Source: Oxytricha trifallax (lineage: Eukaryota; Ciliophora; Spirotrichea; Sporadotrichida; Oxytrichidae). Taken from it: DNA of 64,000 bases. The stretch spans positions 1 through 64,000 of the forward strand of contig ARYC01000492.1 in the NCBI GenBank assembly GCA_000711775.1. The letters are read 5' to 3'. Made by a program: the position numbers and the translations under genes. The notes under the pieces were generated by a model that saw nothing but the letters and a program-made list of their open reading frames with translations, made no database searches and was not told the origin of the DNA. Of this stretch, positions 51,616 to 64,000 are shown one piece after another. Positions within the stretch are counted from its first letter, which is position 1; each line of letters starts with the position of its first letter.

Positions 51616-52129
51616 TCATCTAATGAGTTTAGAGTACCACTAATTTTATTTCTCGGTTTCTTTCATCATAATGTGTAATTCTTCCTCATCAATCTCTTAA
51701 TCTGAGTATTTCGATAGTTACGCAATCCAAGTGTCTTCTTTTCGATTATTGTTCAGTATTTCAAGGTTTTCTTTGTTTTCAAGAGCCTGATACTAGCTGA
51801 TTTTATCATTGATTTTACTAAAAATACTATAAATTAAACATTAAATTAATAATTTAATAATTAATTTTAGTGATGAACTTTTCTGATGGTTTACTGCTGA
51901 TCACCATCATGTTTTCTTCCTCAGGATTCAGACAGTCAACTTGCTTGGCTTCTTCCAAAACCAGGAAAGTCTTCAATTTCCCCATCAAATCCAGGCAATC
52001 CTTCTCATTATGATCTGATTCCAAGACATTCAAGTGCATATGGTTCTAGTTATGTTCGTGCTCAAAATCATTGTGATAGTCATCTTGAATTTAAGATAAA
52101 TTTACATTATGAGTAAGTTCGGTTAACAT
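51616..52129 (-). CDS. Acidic small protein, unknown (two MDSs)
   Basis: ATG 52129, TGA 51618-51616. Removing a 61-bp IES (51814-51874, pointer ATCA) leaves 453 nt = 150 residues. The sequence is acidic and His-rich near the start (MLTELTHNVNLSQIQDDYHN, FEHEHNQNHMHLNVLESDH), then helical (DLMGKLKTFLVLEEAKQVD; NNNRKEDTWIAQLSKYSD; IDEEELHIMMKETEKQN). It lies upstream of the SNARE gene on the same strand. No family is recognised. Confidence 0.78.
51814..51874 (-). other. 61-bp IES, pointer ATCA (on -)
   Basis: Repeats at 51871-51874 and 51810-51813. Deletion joins SSKPSEKFI to NDKISQYQALEN in frame. Confidence 0.8.
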
Positions 52130-52329
52130 TAGAAATTAATTAATAAAATAATTACAAATAAAATTTAATTGAGCAATTAAACTGTAGAAATCATTAAGAA
52201 AATAATAAAAATATTTGGTATTTAAAAAAATTAATTTCATTTATAATCACAAGAAATATGAGTTCATCAATATTAAAAATATAAAAACAATATATTTTAA
52301 TTATTTTCATCTAAACGAGGCAATAGCAA

Positions 52330-54999
52330 TAGCAGTTATAATAAGTCATAGTCCACTAAAATGAATAATGTGAGTCAGAAAAAATCACTCACTCGCACTC
52401 AGCATGGAACAAATCTCATAAAACCTTATAATAATTCACTCATATCTCAAAACTATGTTATTATTTAAATTAATCTAAGATCTTAGATCTTACTTATTAC
52501 TTCCCTTACAAATATATAATTTCTTATATAAAACTAAGCAATTTAAAATCAAAATACCAAATCTTAAAGTAGCAACTACCAGAATATTCAATATCTTTTA
52601 AACAATCAGACATTTAGCTAGAATATAGACAGCAATATTGAACAAGAGGAAAGCGGTCAGTTTCAAGAAATCAAAAACAAATTAGATTTCTCAAATGTAG
52701 TGCAAACATCTAATAATGATTAAGACAATAATAGTTATTATAACAATCTGGATACCAGCAATAATTATTTTAGGTTAAAATATTAAGAGTATTTATTTAT
52801 GATTTTTTAAGATACTTTTAGCTTAAATGAGTGTGTAAAAATTATGATTTGGTAATAATTATGTGGACTTAGACCATAGTCAATAATCAGGTCAAGCTCT
52901 GACCTCAACTTTCTTAAACCCATCTCCTGCCCCATACATAGGAAACTCCTAAAACTAACCCCAAATCAATAAAGTGCATCCTTACTATCAAACTTCTTAA
53001 TCTACAATGCAGTAACACCCAATAATCAACTTACAAACATAAAATTAAATGAATATGTAGGCTAATACCTAATAAGTTACAAAGTTGGATTAATACCTTA
53101 AGGATTTGAAGTTTCTGGCTAGTTAAAAGAAAAATATCACTCATAGCTCAAGATAAATGCATGTTTATAATGCATATTATTTTTAATTGATTTAATGATA
53201 TTAAAAATAATTTGATTAAATGCAAAACCAACCAAGCAACAGTTTGTATAATGATAAAAAGTAAATTCAAAACACAAAAGTGACATCTTAAATTAACAAA
53301 AAATAAGTTTCAATCATGAAATAATCACAAAGGCAAAGTTTAAACTACACTTCAATTAGCAAAAACTAAAAGTAAAATTTATCAAATCAATTAGTGTAAT
53401 CTTAGAAAATTGGGAAGAGGTAAAACTCTTAAATTTTGAAAAATGGGAATTAAATTTAGGATTAGAGATATAGTAAGAATGAGAGGCCTAGATCTTCATA
53501 ACAACCTAAGCCATTAAAGAATAAATCAACCAGTAACTTTGTATTAAAAATAATAATGATAATTTCTTCAAAATATTTATTTAATTTTTAACTTCTATTC
53601 TTCTGGTTCTAAATAGTAAAAGCAAAATAATTTGATGTTTCTGTAAAATGAGACTAATTCAGAAGTTGCTTTAAAAATGCTGATGAATGGAATTAGATCT
53701 AGTGAAGAAAAATAGAAACAAAGTTCTTATTTTAATAATTTTAATATAAATAGCAATTTTGATAAAAATATACATATATAATTCGGTAAATTTTATAATT
53801 TCTCGAAGATTATCAAGCCAAGAATCCTAAAATCGTATAAAATCAAAATAAAACCTGCAATATAATAAATCAATGGTGTAAAATAATGAACTCGATAAAT
53901 TTAAATGCTACATAGATAGTGTTCTTTCTCAATCTTAAGTATCCCCTTCAAATTCAACAAATTTAATAGAAGGGGGGTAATTCCTTTTCTATTTTTTTAT
54001 TTGCTACAAGTAATTGTATAATTATAATATCTCTTAAAAATTTATAGAAAAAGCTGACTCAAAAATAAAGAGCATATTCTGAAAATAAAATATAGAATTA
54101 TTCAACTTCTCATCAACGAAAAAATTCTCAAGCATAGTCATCATAATAAGTAAATGACAAAACTTATAGTATAAAATCCCCTTAAAATTAAACACGTAGA
54201 AACACTTCAGGAAGTTAAGAAAACATGATTAATCTATTCAAGTAAAACATCAAAAGTATCAGAAAATAAAAAGTAAATAAATAAAATAATAATTTAACAA
54301 CAAGCTAAACCATTTATAACTTTAAATCTCTTAAATATAAATTAATATTTATATAAAAGTTTACAAGTAAAAGCAATAATATATGTTAAGTGATTACAGC
54401 AGTCCCTAAAATCCTAAATAAGTTTCATTATAAAACTAAGCGAAACACAATACAGATCAATATAATCACTTAAATTATAGCCTGTAAACTCCAGCCACAC
54501 AACCCTTTAATTTATCAGCATTACAACAGATTTAGTAATTTAATAGCAATAACAGTTAGAAAATTCAAAACAATTTTGATAATAATTATAGTCACGGAAG
54601 TACCAATATTAGAAATGCAAATAAAGAAACTAAAATGAATTAAATATAAACTAATACTGAGCCCGACATCGAGGAATTACATAATGTGATCGTTAAACAA
54701 ATATAAACACAGAAGAGAGTGGCTTTTAGCAAAGACGCTCAATAAGTAGACTATGATGAGGATATGATTACTTTAATACAAGAATAAGACTATAATTTAT
54801 GAAAATGTGATGATTATTAGTACTATAATATTTATATATTGAGGGAAATGGGAATGAAGACAATGATTATGAGTATACTGCAAGTGGGAAACAGAGACCG
54901 AAAAGTAAATCTAGGTGTGAGAGAAGAAAATCTTCTATGACTGTAATTTATCATAGTGGCAATTAAGTCATAGGACCTGATAATGTTTATCAATATTGA
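52330..54999 (+). CDS. Long Gln/Asn-rich low-complexity protein (multiple MDSs; start uncertain)
   Basis: The plus strand is rich in in-frame TAA/TAG (Gln) and nearly free of TGA over several blocks: about 52330-52460 (KMNNVSQKKSLTRTQHGT), 52550-52780, 52860-53160 (DHSQQSGQALTSTFLNPSP), 53220-53560, 53600-53770, 53800-53975, 54050-54300, 54380-54800 (EPDIEELHNVIVKQIQ; KRVAFSKDAQQVDYDED) and 54850-54999 (RPKSKSRCERRKSSMTV). It ends GPDNVYQY, TGA 54997-54999. A/T-rich inserts between blocks are likely IESs. There is no domain. The DIEELH..RVAFSKDA stretch may be a short linear motif. A scaffold or regulatory role is possible but unproven. Confidence 0.7.
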
Positions 55000-55186
55000 T
55001 TCTCATAAATATAAAAAACTTCACGAAGGTTATGAATATTAGATTTTTCCGAAAATTTCATAATGAATCTTTATAATATCCTCACATGCTAAGATCAAGT
55101 TATTCCATTTAAATTAAAGGAATTTCATTTAAGTTAACTAATAAATATTTATAAATACTTAAATCTTTGTAAGAATATAATTGAAA

Positions 55187-56131
55187 ATGTTCTAAGCTAC
55201 AAACGAAGGAACTATCCTTTAATGTGTCAAGCAAGTAGGCCCAGCCCCAGGTGCCAAGTAAATGCTAACTTGGGAATTCAAGCACGCTCAAGAAGCTATA
55301 GAGAGTGGTATTTATGTAACTTGGGCTTGTGATGACCAATCTAAGGGAGATTGTTTCAGAGTGGGATCCCAATCTAATTGCTTCTGTGGACATAGATTTA
55401 GCAGTCATGAATTGATCCTAAAGAAAGGCTAGAAAACCAACTGCAAAGATTGCAAGTGCGCTGCTTTCAGATTTATACCAAGAAGGCCTGAGGAAGTTGG
55501 ACAGTGGCACTTGCCTCGTAGAAAAGGTTTTGATGTGAATGTATGGAGACCATCATGTTAGTGCAAACATACTCACGAACAGCATACCGCAGTGAAGCCA
55601 TTCAAATGTAAGGCATGCTCCTGTGGAATGTTTACATCTGACTTCTGCTGTATTAACTGTGATATGAAGTTCGAAGATCACTACACAATTTATGAAACCG
55701 AATAAGAAAGAAGAGCAGCTAAAAAGCCTATTAGAGAAGATTACATGCCACTAGCCTCATCTCCAGAAATTTAATTTGAAACAATGAAGAAACTAAAGTT
55801 AGATGGAAGAACTGATGCAGAGAGAATGCTTGAGGAATTGAAATTAGAGGAGGAAGAGAAGTCATCATAATTGGTTCTCAATATACAAGAAGATGGCGCT
55901 GGAGGAATAGCTTCAAGACCATAAATCCAGCTAGTTATTGATGCGAGGAAAAATTATGCTCCAAAGTAGAATCTTGCAAAGCCTGAAAAATCCATTCAGA
56001 TCATGCAATAGAGAGGAATGGCAGGACTCGGCAATACCAAGCCTGTGACAACCACAAAACCTAAAACAACCGCAGTACCTAAAGCTGGAGGAATGGGAAT
56101 GATTAAATCCTCAGTCCCTAAAAAGCCATGA
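55187..56131 (+). CDS. FAM221-family Cys/His-rich protein, IES-free
   Basis: ATG 55187 to TGA 56129-56131 gives exactly 315 codons (314 residues) with no insert. The body carries the FAM221 Cys/His pattern: WACDDQSKGDCFRVG, SNCFCGHRFSSHE, NCKDCKCAAFRFIPRRPEEV, a WHLPRRKGFD block, WRPSCQCKHTHEQHTA, CKACSCGMFTSDFCCINCD and FEDHYTIYETEQERRA. These match the metal-binding-like layout of the family in animals, whose role is poorly known (FAM221 proteins are associated with ciliated cells and sperm). The C-terminal third is charged, then Lys/Pro/Thr-rich and low-complexity. It is the longest uninterrupted gene in the window. Confidence 0.9.
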
Positions 56132-56216
56132 TAAAGATATAAGTTTTATTGATAAATCCTGTTTAAAACATTTTGTAGAATTATTTAATTTATTTAATAA
56201 CTTATTAATTTAAATA

Positions 56217-58168
56217 ATGGAATTAAAGAGTAACTAATCTTAGCCTGCTGTGGTAGACAGGATTTCCTCGTCTAAACTAATTCTTGAGAAATTGAAAAAA
56301 TACAAACTACAAAATGAGCAGTCTTAAACCCCTCTAACTTAAGAAACCGATGACACCCAGAGACATGGTCATAAATATAGAGAAAGCAAAGATTTCAATA
56401 TTAATATGGAATAATTTGCGAATTCACTCACAAAAAGCATATATCACAATAATAATAACAATAATCACAGCTAAAGCCCTAGTCCTGGAAAGAATACAAG
56501 CGCCTTGTTCTAAGATAGTCAAAAGAATTTTCATTTAAATTTGAAATCTGGAATGAATTCATAGAATGAATCTATGATATCTTCCAGTGAAAGAAGGCGA
56601 GTTTTGACCACTATGATTAATGAGAACAGATTGCCAAATTAAATATATACAACTACGAACGGAGATGAGTTTTATAATGGCTAAGACACTCTTAATTCCT
56701 TTATCTATGAGGAAAATGATGATGATTCTTTCACTTAGTATAAAAGTTTAATAAACCCATATTACATTTTAGATTATATTCCTCTATTAAATTATTGAGT
56801 TATAAGAAATGGAAAACGGTAGAAACTTCATGAACAGCGGGAGAACCACATTTAAGAATTAATCTGATAGAAATAATCCTGCCTCAAATTTCTAATCGAT
56901 GTCTAAGAAAGAATCAGGCCTTTAAGTTTTAAGTAAGTAAGAACTTTATATGAAAACTGGCACTAGCATGATGGTCTAGAGTCGATTAGAACATCACAGA
57001 AATTAAACTGAAATAGATAGCAATAATATTCATAAGAGAAGGATGTAGGAATCACAAAATATATCTGAAATTAAGTCTCAGAGATAATTTACACTTAAAA
57101 GTCAATTGGGATAGAAATAATATGAGAAAAAGTAGGTGGAAAGTTGTTTGATGCTTAGAAGAAATAACTATAAAGATATAACATCAAAAGTTATTTTAAT
57201 TTAATTATACACTTAAATATTAAAATGATTAAATAATGAACTATTTAAATTAGTTCTTAAGCAGCTTGAACAAAGAGTTAATCAGTAAAATAAGTAAATT
57301 TAAGATAGAAATAAAGCGCTCAAAGAACAAGTATTGCTACAATAAAAATAATAAATTGAACTATAAATATAAAAAGAAAAGCAAGAAAGCTTAAAATAAA
57401 AAGAAATGATTAATCATAAGCGATAAATATCTCCAAAAATATTGGTTAGATTTAAAAATGTTTATACTTTTGAATATTTAGTTTAATCATATATTGTATT
57501 GCGTAACTATTAACTAAAAAAAGAGGAACTTAATTTGCTTTACCTATTACTATGCTTCTTTTCAATAGTAGGAAAATTTTTATTTAAAATTAGGGAAATT
57601 TAACAATAATTTTAAATTATAATACTAAATTAAATAAAATATTAAATTCCAGCAAAGATTCAAATATAAAATATAAAAGTATCTTTTTTTACATTGCACA
57701 TTAAAGAATAGAATTTTATTAGACAAGATATTGTTACTAACAGTTATATATAATTTTATATCTCAAGATTAAACAGAGAAAAAATCTAAATAAAATATGA
57801 AAAGTGAAAAATTGCCATGATCGATTGTATAAAAAGACTAAGCTCTATAAAGTGACATTTAAACAGAAAAAGAAATAAAAAATTAAGAAGTTATGCAGAA
57901 ACTTTAATTGCAGTTGCAAACATATCAAAAAGGGCAATTGTAGTAAGAATGGGATAAAATATTCAAAAGTATGATCTAAGTTTCTCAATCTTTTAAATTT
58001 ATAAATTGTTAGAAATCTCGTCGTAGGAATCCTTCAATTAGGGCAAGTTAACAAATTAATGATAAAAAGGATTCCTAATCCAGTATGTATTAATTTTCCA
58101 CAATTTTACTATTGGCTACTAATACAGGGTTAGCCACATACTTATTACTCAATAAATTCAATGAGTGA
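56217..58168 (+). CDS. Coiled-coil protein with C-terminal membrane anchor (four MDSs)
   Basis: ATG 56217 begins MELKSNQSQPAVVDRISSSK, and MDS 1 runs to about 56750. MDS 2 (about 56800-57150) resumes MENGRNFMNSGRTTFKNQSD after a probable IES with pointer TTA. MDS 3 (about 57235-57460) is coiled coil (FKLVLKQLEQRVNQQNKQIQ). MDS 4 (about 57830-58168) has QEVMQKLQLQLQTYQKGQLQ, SRRRNPSIRASQQIND and a hydrophobic tail FSTILLLATNTGLATYLLL, ending NKFNE, TGA 58166-58168. The layout is that of a tail-anchored organelle-tethering or trafficking protein. No specific family is recognised. Confidence 0.78.
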
Positions 58169-58355
58169 TTGCAAATACAATATAAATAATTGAATCATGT
58201 ATAATAAATTGATTGATGTTTATTAAATTGAGCTTATGAATAGATATAACATAGCAAATTAAGTAACTAGAATATTTTATTTATAAAAGAACTGCTATTA
58301 TAATATAAAAATATAATCAAATAAAAAATTAAAAATGAGCGCTCTAGCAGTTTTT

Positions 58356-60599
58356 TCATTGAATTCTCTTTTTACCAAGATGTGTGGAACCTTCAGCTTT
58401 TGAGTTATTGATCTTACTCTTGCCCTATCCGTGAGTTTTCATGCTTTTCTTTAGAGCGTTCTTGATATCATTGAGGGTTCTAACATCGCTTTATTCTTGA
58501 GTTTCTTCTTAAAATTCATCATCTGAGAGAAGATTCTGCAACTTTTGGTGTTCTGAAGGCTCTTCTTCGGCAAAGTTAGTTTCAGACATCAAAGCTTAGA
58601 GTTGATCAGAGTCCTGTGATGTGAAACTTTTCTTGTTTTTGAGAGGTTTCCCCTTTACAGAAAAAGATCTCTCTGAAGAGTCTGAAGAATTATCTGAGGA
58701 GTTGTCTGAGGAAGAATCATTGTCGCTATCATCATTTGATCCACTCTCTTGAGATTTCATGCTGTCAGTAGAATTTACTCTTCTTTTGTTGCTGCCAAAG
58801 AAAGCATCAATTTATTCACTGGCTGGATCTTTGCGATTTTTCTAACCTAGCTTCCTTCCTCTTTTGAAGATTGACTTGTTCTTACCTTTCTTCTTTTACT
58901 CAAGCGGCTGCTCAACTTAATTGAAAGGTAAAGGTTTCTTCATTCCAGCCTATTTAATCTCTGCTTGGAAGTTTTTAGGTAAGATACTAGTCTTTGGTTA
59001 TTTCAACTTTGGAACATAGCCCATTGACTACAAAATAATAATATTATAATCTCAAGCTCATGCAAGAACTCATGAACAGCTTTGGTTTCTCTATCTAAGT
59101 TCAAGGCACCTTTTTAAGAAAGCTTTTACTAGAACTCATCAAACATGCTTTTAAGCATTTTGCACTATTTATCATCTTCAATATTGACATGATCTGGATA
59201 TCTTAGCTTCAAAAACATGAGAATCTTGTCACCTCTAGCATCTCTCATCATATCTTCACTCATTTTAATCAAGGTTTCAGCCAGGAAACGTCTCTATTTC
59301 TGTAGATCTTTGTTTTCTTCCAGAAATTGCTAGTCAATATTGAAGAATGGCTCTTCAACATCTTCATTAAGCTGCTCTTGCAATCCTTAAATCTCTTGCT
59401 TTAACTACTACCACTCATCAGTAAGCTCAGTAATTTGCTTTGATGCTTGGACTTAAAGATCATGAAATGCTTAGTCAGTCTTCTCAATCTCATTGTAAAG
59501 ATACATAATGGCAGGATTGTTGTGAGTTGCTAAGGCCAAAAGTGTTTCTTAATCGAATAAGTCATACTTAAATTGATCTTTGTTGTCACCTATAGCTTGG
59601 TTAACTGCTTACTCTATAGCTTCTTGAAGTGATTGTTCTAAAGCTTTCATGTTGAGATTTCCCTCATAATTGAACTATTACTAGTGTACTTACTGATCGT
59701 AACCTGATTAGTGCCACTACTCATCTTAACTATCTTACTATCTTGATCTTTAGTGAGAGAATTGTTGTTGAGGGTATCTTTAGTTTGAAGATTCATAATC
59801 TCGGAAGGATCGAAAATCTTGCATGTCATGATTCGCCATTTGCATATCTTAGAAGGAAGGCTTTGCAAGAAGCTGGTCTGAGCTCTGTTGTTGGATCTGA
59901 TTGAATGACAGATGCTGTGGTTTAAAGTTTGTACTGTTCTTGTGGGAGGTGTTTACTGAGCTAGGTATCATGCTCATAGGTGCCTTGGCTTTGTCCATCA
60001 TTGACATCTGACTGGAAACTTCGGTTATATAAAAACAATTACTAAAAAGGTGATATAATTCTATAAAATTAATTTAAACATTAAAATTATATTTAATGAT
60101 TATAGTCCTACTACTAGCGGGATGATTACTGTCAAAAAAGTGATCTTCGATATTTGAAGGTTGAGATTAAGTCATTTGTGATGGTTAAGATAAACCCAAT
60201 CTTTAAAAGTAAATCTAATCTAAAGTATAAATGTTTTATTATAAAATAGATATTTAATTATCATAAAATCTATAAAATTAAAGAAGCTATATAATAAATT
60301 CAGAATCGAGTTATTTTTATGAATTGTTTTCTAAATAAAAGCCATGTTTAATTTTTAAAAAAAAGCATTTACCCAATAGATTATTTTCTTTCAATTTTAG
60401 AATTACTGTTTTTATATTTTAAAAATTATTAATATGATTACTCAAAACAATAATACTTATAGATCTTTTTAAAAACTCTAATTATTAAATTAATTTGATT
60501 TTTGCGGTTTAGCTGCATTTAATTGATTTACTGTGATAGCTTTTCGATGTTGTTGCTCTGTCTCTGTGAATGCATTTACTCAGTACCTCTTTGACTCAT
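58356..60599 (-). CDS. Nuclear-type Ser/Asp/Lys-rich protein with helical middle, unknown
   Basis: A likely start is ATG 60599 (MSQRGTEQMHSQRQSNNIEK). Further MDSs lie at 60215-60105 (LSQPSQMTQSQPSNIEDHFF), 60030-59050 and 59035-58356. The middle has FRSFRDYESSNQRYPQQQFS, then a helical region from MKALEQSLQEAIEQAVNQAI (59650) through ELTDEWQQLKQEIQGLQEQL to MFLKLRYPDHVNIEDD. The C-terminal part is basic (EQKKKGKNKSIFKRGRKLGQ), followed by an Asp/Ser run (SNDDSDNDSSSDNSSDNSS), and ends THLGKKRIQ, TGA 58358-58356. Composition suggests a nuclear or nucleolar protein. No family is recognised. Confidence 0.78.
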
Positions 60600-60619
60600 G
60601 TTTGGGTTTCCTGACTGCT

Positions 60620-63290
60620 TGTAGGGGTTGAATTTATATAATATATTATCAATAAACTCTTACAATTCATTTTTATATTGAAATTGAATGATTGACTGAA
60701 GATTGGTTGACTCATTGTATTTGTTTCAAATATTTCTTTAAATTTAATTAATTATAAATAATGAACAGCACTCGGCTTATATAGGTCAATGAGTATGAAG
60801 TTCTATTAAAAATCTGAAATTCATAATGAAGAATAAAAAAGAATTGTAATGAGCAGATAAATTGAAAGTTGTATCAAATCACATCTTGATTGAATTTGGA
60901 TTAAGAGAATTTATTTGATTTATTATAATAATTAACAAATATATTTTAACTCACTAAAGTATCAATTTTATTGATTATTATAGAAATTAAAATTAATTTT
61001 ATCATGATTTACATTTATATTAATAAATTATGATTAGAAAGAAAAACATTTGATTTTGCTTTAATTTAAAATAGCTTTTTATCTTTATTATAATTTTTGC
61101 TGATTTATAAATTGATAAAATTGCGTGTTTAAACTATTTTTTATTGTTCTAAATTATTTTATCCTCATTATATCGAAAAAGAATAATATTTTACATAAAT
61201 GTCCTGACGTACCCCATCCTATCCCACTCCAAATAATTTATTAATTTTTATTTTAATATATTTTTGTCATTTTTCACATTTATTTTTTTTAAAAAAAATA
61301 TTTATTCAACTATGCATCACTCATTTATTAAACTGTACTAAAATTATTTTAATCATACTCATCAAGTAATTTGTGACTAAAAAACACAAATCTACTAAAT
61401 ATTATATAAAAATTAAAATTACTAGTGCAATTGCAATATTGCCAATAAAAAAATTAAAAATTTAGCGTTTTCAAGATCATAAAATGCTGTACGTTCGCCT
61501 TAACTTACATTCTTGAAATCATTTTAATTATTTTTATTAAATTAAAATTACAAAATGTAATTTATAATAATTCTTAATTAAATATTTACATCACAATAGA
61601 ATATTTATTATATAATTATATTTTACAAATAATATTTAGTACATGATATCAATCAGCCAGGGATAGTAATATAGTATAAAGCAATGTTGACCAATATGAA
61701 ATATATAAGTTAATTATTATATCAATTGATGAATAAGAATATGGAGCTGAAGTAACAAACTAAGATCATAAATGACACATGAGAAGATTTGTTCCTGGGG
61801 GATGGCAAACCTCGTTATTTTCCTGTTTTAATATTTAAAAGATATTAACTTAGCTATAGAATTCTTGTGTAGTTAAGAAGTGAGAAATAACAAATAATAT
61901 TAAGAGAAGTGAATAAATTCAAAAGGAAAGAGCATAACAGATGTCTCCACTAATAAAATTAAACAAAATAAGCGAAATAATTTATTAAGATATGACAACA
62001 AAAGGAACAGTTTAAAATGTTTCAATAATGTAAGAAACTACATTTATAAAATACTGATTTACAAATAATTAAAATTTAACTGAAAAATATAACAATATAT
62101 TGCAGAATCAATAAAATTAATAAAAATATTAATATTGAAAAGAATTAGTAAAAATATACAAATTATATAAATAGTAAAATGAGTTACATAATAAAATAAA
62201 TAATAAGACTAAAAACCAATTTGTACTATATATTATTTTAAATATCTATTTAAATAAAAATAATAAATAATTCAAAGAAAAAAAATTAATAAATAAAAGA
62301 GATTTGAAATATTGATCATTTTGATATCAAACAAAGAAATTAATTAATAGTTTTTGAAATATCTTAAATCTTCTACAACTTTTTATTTTGAAGCACAATC
62401 TGCAATTTACTTATTGTAAAACGCAGGTTTTATTCATTTTAAATTATCATTAAATATTTCATTGATAACTTAAATTATAATTTATATTGATATCAAGGAT
62501 GTTAATTATAGCTGATTTATACATCTTATTACATTGAAAATGCTTAATTTTTTATTTTATAAAGGTTATTTAAATATGCATTAATATTTTAATATAGATT
62601 TTATTTTTTATAATTTATATTTTTATCAGCAACTTATTCTATAATCTGTCTTTTTATTAATTTTAATTCAGTTTTGTAAATTATTAATATTTATATGAAA
62701 ATTTTAAATGACATTAGTAGATTTTTAAAATTACAAAAAATACAAATCAAAATAGTTTGAAAGTGAGAGATATGTAGGTAGGGGAATTATTAGGAAAGGG
62801 GTCGGATAATTATTAGTGAAGGGGTAGCGTGGATGGTGCTTGTCAAATCACATTATGTTAGTATTTATTATCATAAAATAATTGTGAATTTATATGAAAT
62901 TTATGGTATTGGCAAATAGTTATTAAATTCTTATACTCAAAAAAATTCCTCTTTGTTGAATAGCATTTTTACTATATAATTTAAAATAGCAATATATAAT
63001 TTATAGTTAAATATTTATCTAATTTATATTTATAAATATGTAGAATAGGTAAGTTCTTAATTAAATCAGGTTCCTTTTTATGCACTTCTAAACTGCATTT
63101 TCTGAGAACATTTTTACTATTTACAATATAATTTCTTATTTTTGCAATCATCCGGACCTAATGAGGGAATTATATTAATATTAAATATATTTTTATATAA
63201 AAACTAAAAAATCTAATAAATTGGTCCCTTTTGAAACCTAATTTATATGTTATAGACAAGCATTCGCTAATCAGCAATCAAAAAGAATAG
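60620..63290. other. AT-rich region with possible short MDSs and two GC islands
   Basis: Mostly A/T. Short coding-like stretches occur at 61535-61465 (-, NDFKNVSQGERTAFYDLENA) and 61640-61790 (+, QLMNKNMELKQQTKIINDT then TGA), but neither is tied to a gene. GC-richer islands at 61203-61233 (TACCCCATCCTATCCCACTC) and 62770-62840 (GGGGAATTATTAGG, GGGGTAGCGTGGATGG) are out of character. No RNA gene was recognised. Confidence 0.4.
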
Positions 63291-63296
63291 AAAAAA

Positions 63297-64000
63297 ATGA
63301 GCCAATCAAGGTAAATTTATTTTTATATTACCCAGCTCATAATATTGTAGAGTTAATTAGTATTGCTAATTAATAGTTGATAATTTTTAGTAAATAAGTT
63401 TAATGGATCTTGATATAAATTTAATCATTGATTGTGATACTGCTATCAAAGGCCTGGGAATGGATTATCTGTTCTATACAATGCTTGAGAAATTTGAGGA
63501 CATGCTTCTTAACAAGGAAATGAAGTAATTAGCTATTTATTTTTTTATAATAAATTGAGATTTTAGCAGTATCTTATAAGAAACTCATTTCTTTTCCTTA
63601 TAAATAAATAATCTAAAAAGATCTATTGAATTTTAGAAAAGAGATTGGGAGTAAATAAAACATGCAGCGCATAATATGAAAGGCTCAGCTGGTTACATCG
63701 GTGCTTCAAGGTTGCATTACGCTTGCTATTACATGCAATATTTCTTTGTCCACTCTAATTATTTAATAAATTAAATAATCATATAAAATTATCTGAAAAT
63801 TATTTTATTTTAGCAAAAGGATTTTAATTAAAAAAAATTAAATACTTTTCTACTTTTATATTTCTTTAATTTCTTCACTTATAAGTATTCTAGTAAGTTT
63901 AATTTAATATTGCGGATCTTAATTTTCATAAAAACTTTGAATTACTATCTCTTTACTTTAAACTGTTATTATACTTATTGAGTATTAATTATTTATTAGA
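63297..64000 (+). CDS. HPt (histidine phosphotransfer) domain protein, runs off the window
   Basis: ATG 63297 (MSQSRQISLMDLDINLIID). Two IESs (63311-63389, pointer GTAAAT; 63522-63635, pointer GAA) are removed in frame. The HPt signature is AAHNMKGSAGYIGASRLHYA (about 63660-63720), where the first His is the phosphorylated residue and K-G-S-A-G follows as usual. Upstream DYLFYTMLEKFEDMLLNKEM forms the preceding helix. Coding is recognisable to about 63760 (YYMQYFFVHSN); A/T-rich DNA to the edge is probably another IES or flank. HPt proteins relay phosphate between hybrid His kinases and response regulators. Confidence 0.88.
63311..63389 (+). other. IES in HPt gene, pointer GTAAAT
   Basis: GTAAAT at 63311-63316 and 63390-63395. 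It looks intron-like (GTAAAT...TTTTTAG), but GT-AG splicing gives the wrong frame, while pointer deletion joins MSQSRQI to SLMDLDIN. Confidence 0.85.
63522..63635 (+). other. IES in HPt gene, pointer GAA
   Basis: GAA at 63522-63524 and 63636-63638. Deletion joins LLNKEM to KRDWEQIKHAAHN in frame. Confidence 0.75.

Noticed and set aside
59647-59868. Minus-strand standard-code ORF of 73 residues
   Set aside because: Another frame of the same strand, with TAA/TAG as Gln, runs straight into MKALEQSLQEAIEQ and fits the neighbouring MDSs; this frame is a shadow.

Overview
This window looks like germline (micronuclear) DNA of a hypotrich/stichotrich ciliate of the Oxytricha, Sterkiella or Stylonychia type. 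Four lines of evidence support this. (1) Conserved proteins read correctly only if TAA and TAG mean glutamine and TGA is the sole stop. (2) Conserved genes are broken into coding pieces (MDSs) by short AT-rich internal eliminated sequences (IESs). Each IES is bounded by a 2-10 bp direct repeat (pointer), and deleting it with one repeat copy restores the frame and family motifs. (3) TBE-like transposons with C4A4-type termini and ANT target sites are present. (4) The DNA is very AT-rich. Species cannot be fixed from sequence alone. Standard-code ORFs are therefore mostly shadows, and the coordinates below span MDSs plus IESs.

Layout. 1-1104: right end of a TBE element with its zinc-finger/kinase gene. 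1.6-2.7 kb: the C-terminal three quarters of a triosephosphate isomerase and a small RanBP2-type zinc-finger gene. 4.9-7.6 kb (-): a long coiled-coil protein. 7.6-10.8 kb (+): a PP2C phosphatase with both IESs and two true introns. 11.3-16.2 kb (-): three unrecognised genes, two of them coiled-coil. 16.5-38.1 kb (-): three tandem paralogues of a cyclic-nucleotide-type K+ channel, each split into many small MDSs. One is interrupted in its pore by a 261-bp telomere-ended MITE, and a 417-bp fold-back element abuts the start of another. 38.5-42.3 kb: a PHPT1-like phosphohistidine phosphatase, a small coiled-coil gene, a cardiolipin-synthase-like PLD protein and an IES-free small gene. 43.1-47.1 kb: a complete but decayed TBE element with its three genes (transposase, 22-kDa type, zinc-finger/kinase). 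47.2-52.1 kb (-): an unrecognised membrane protein, a Qc-SNARE and an acidic small protein. 52.3-58.2 kb (+): a Q/N-rich protein, an IES-free FAM221 protein and a tail-anchored coiled-coil protein. 58.4-60.6 kb (-): a Ser/Asp-rich protein. 63.3 kb to the end (+): an HPt phosphorelay protein, cut by the window edge.

Most genes appear unscrambled: MDSs lie in order on one strand. The N-terminal portions of the TPI and of two coiled-coil genes were not found here, so those loci may be scrambled, partial or duplicated. The neighbours do not form a pathway; in these ciliates each gene is expected to become its own macronuclear nanochromosome.
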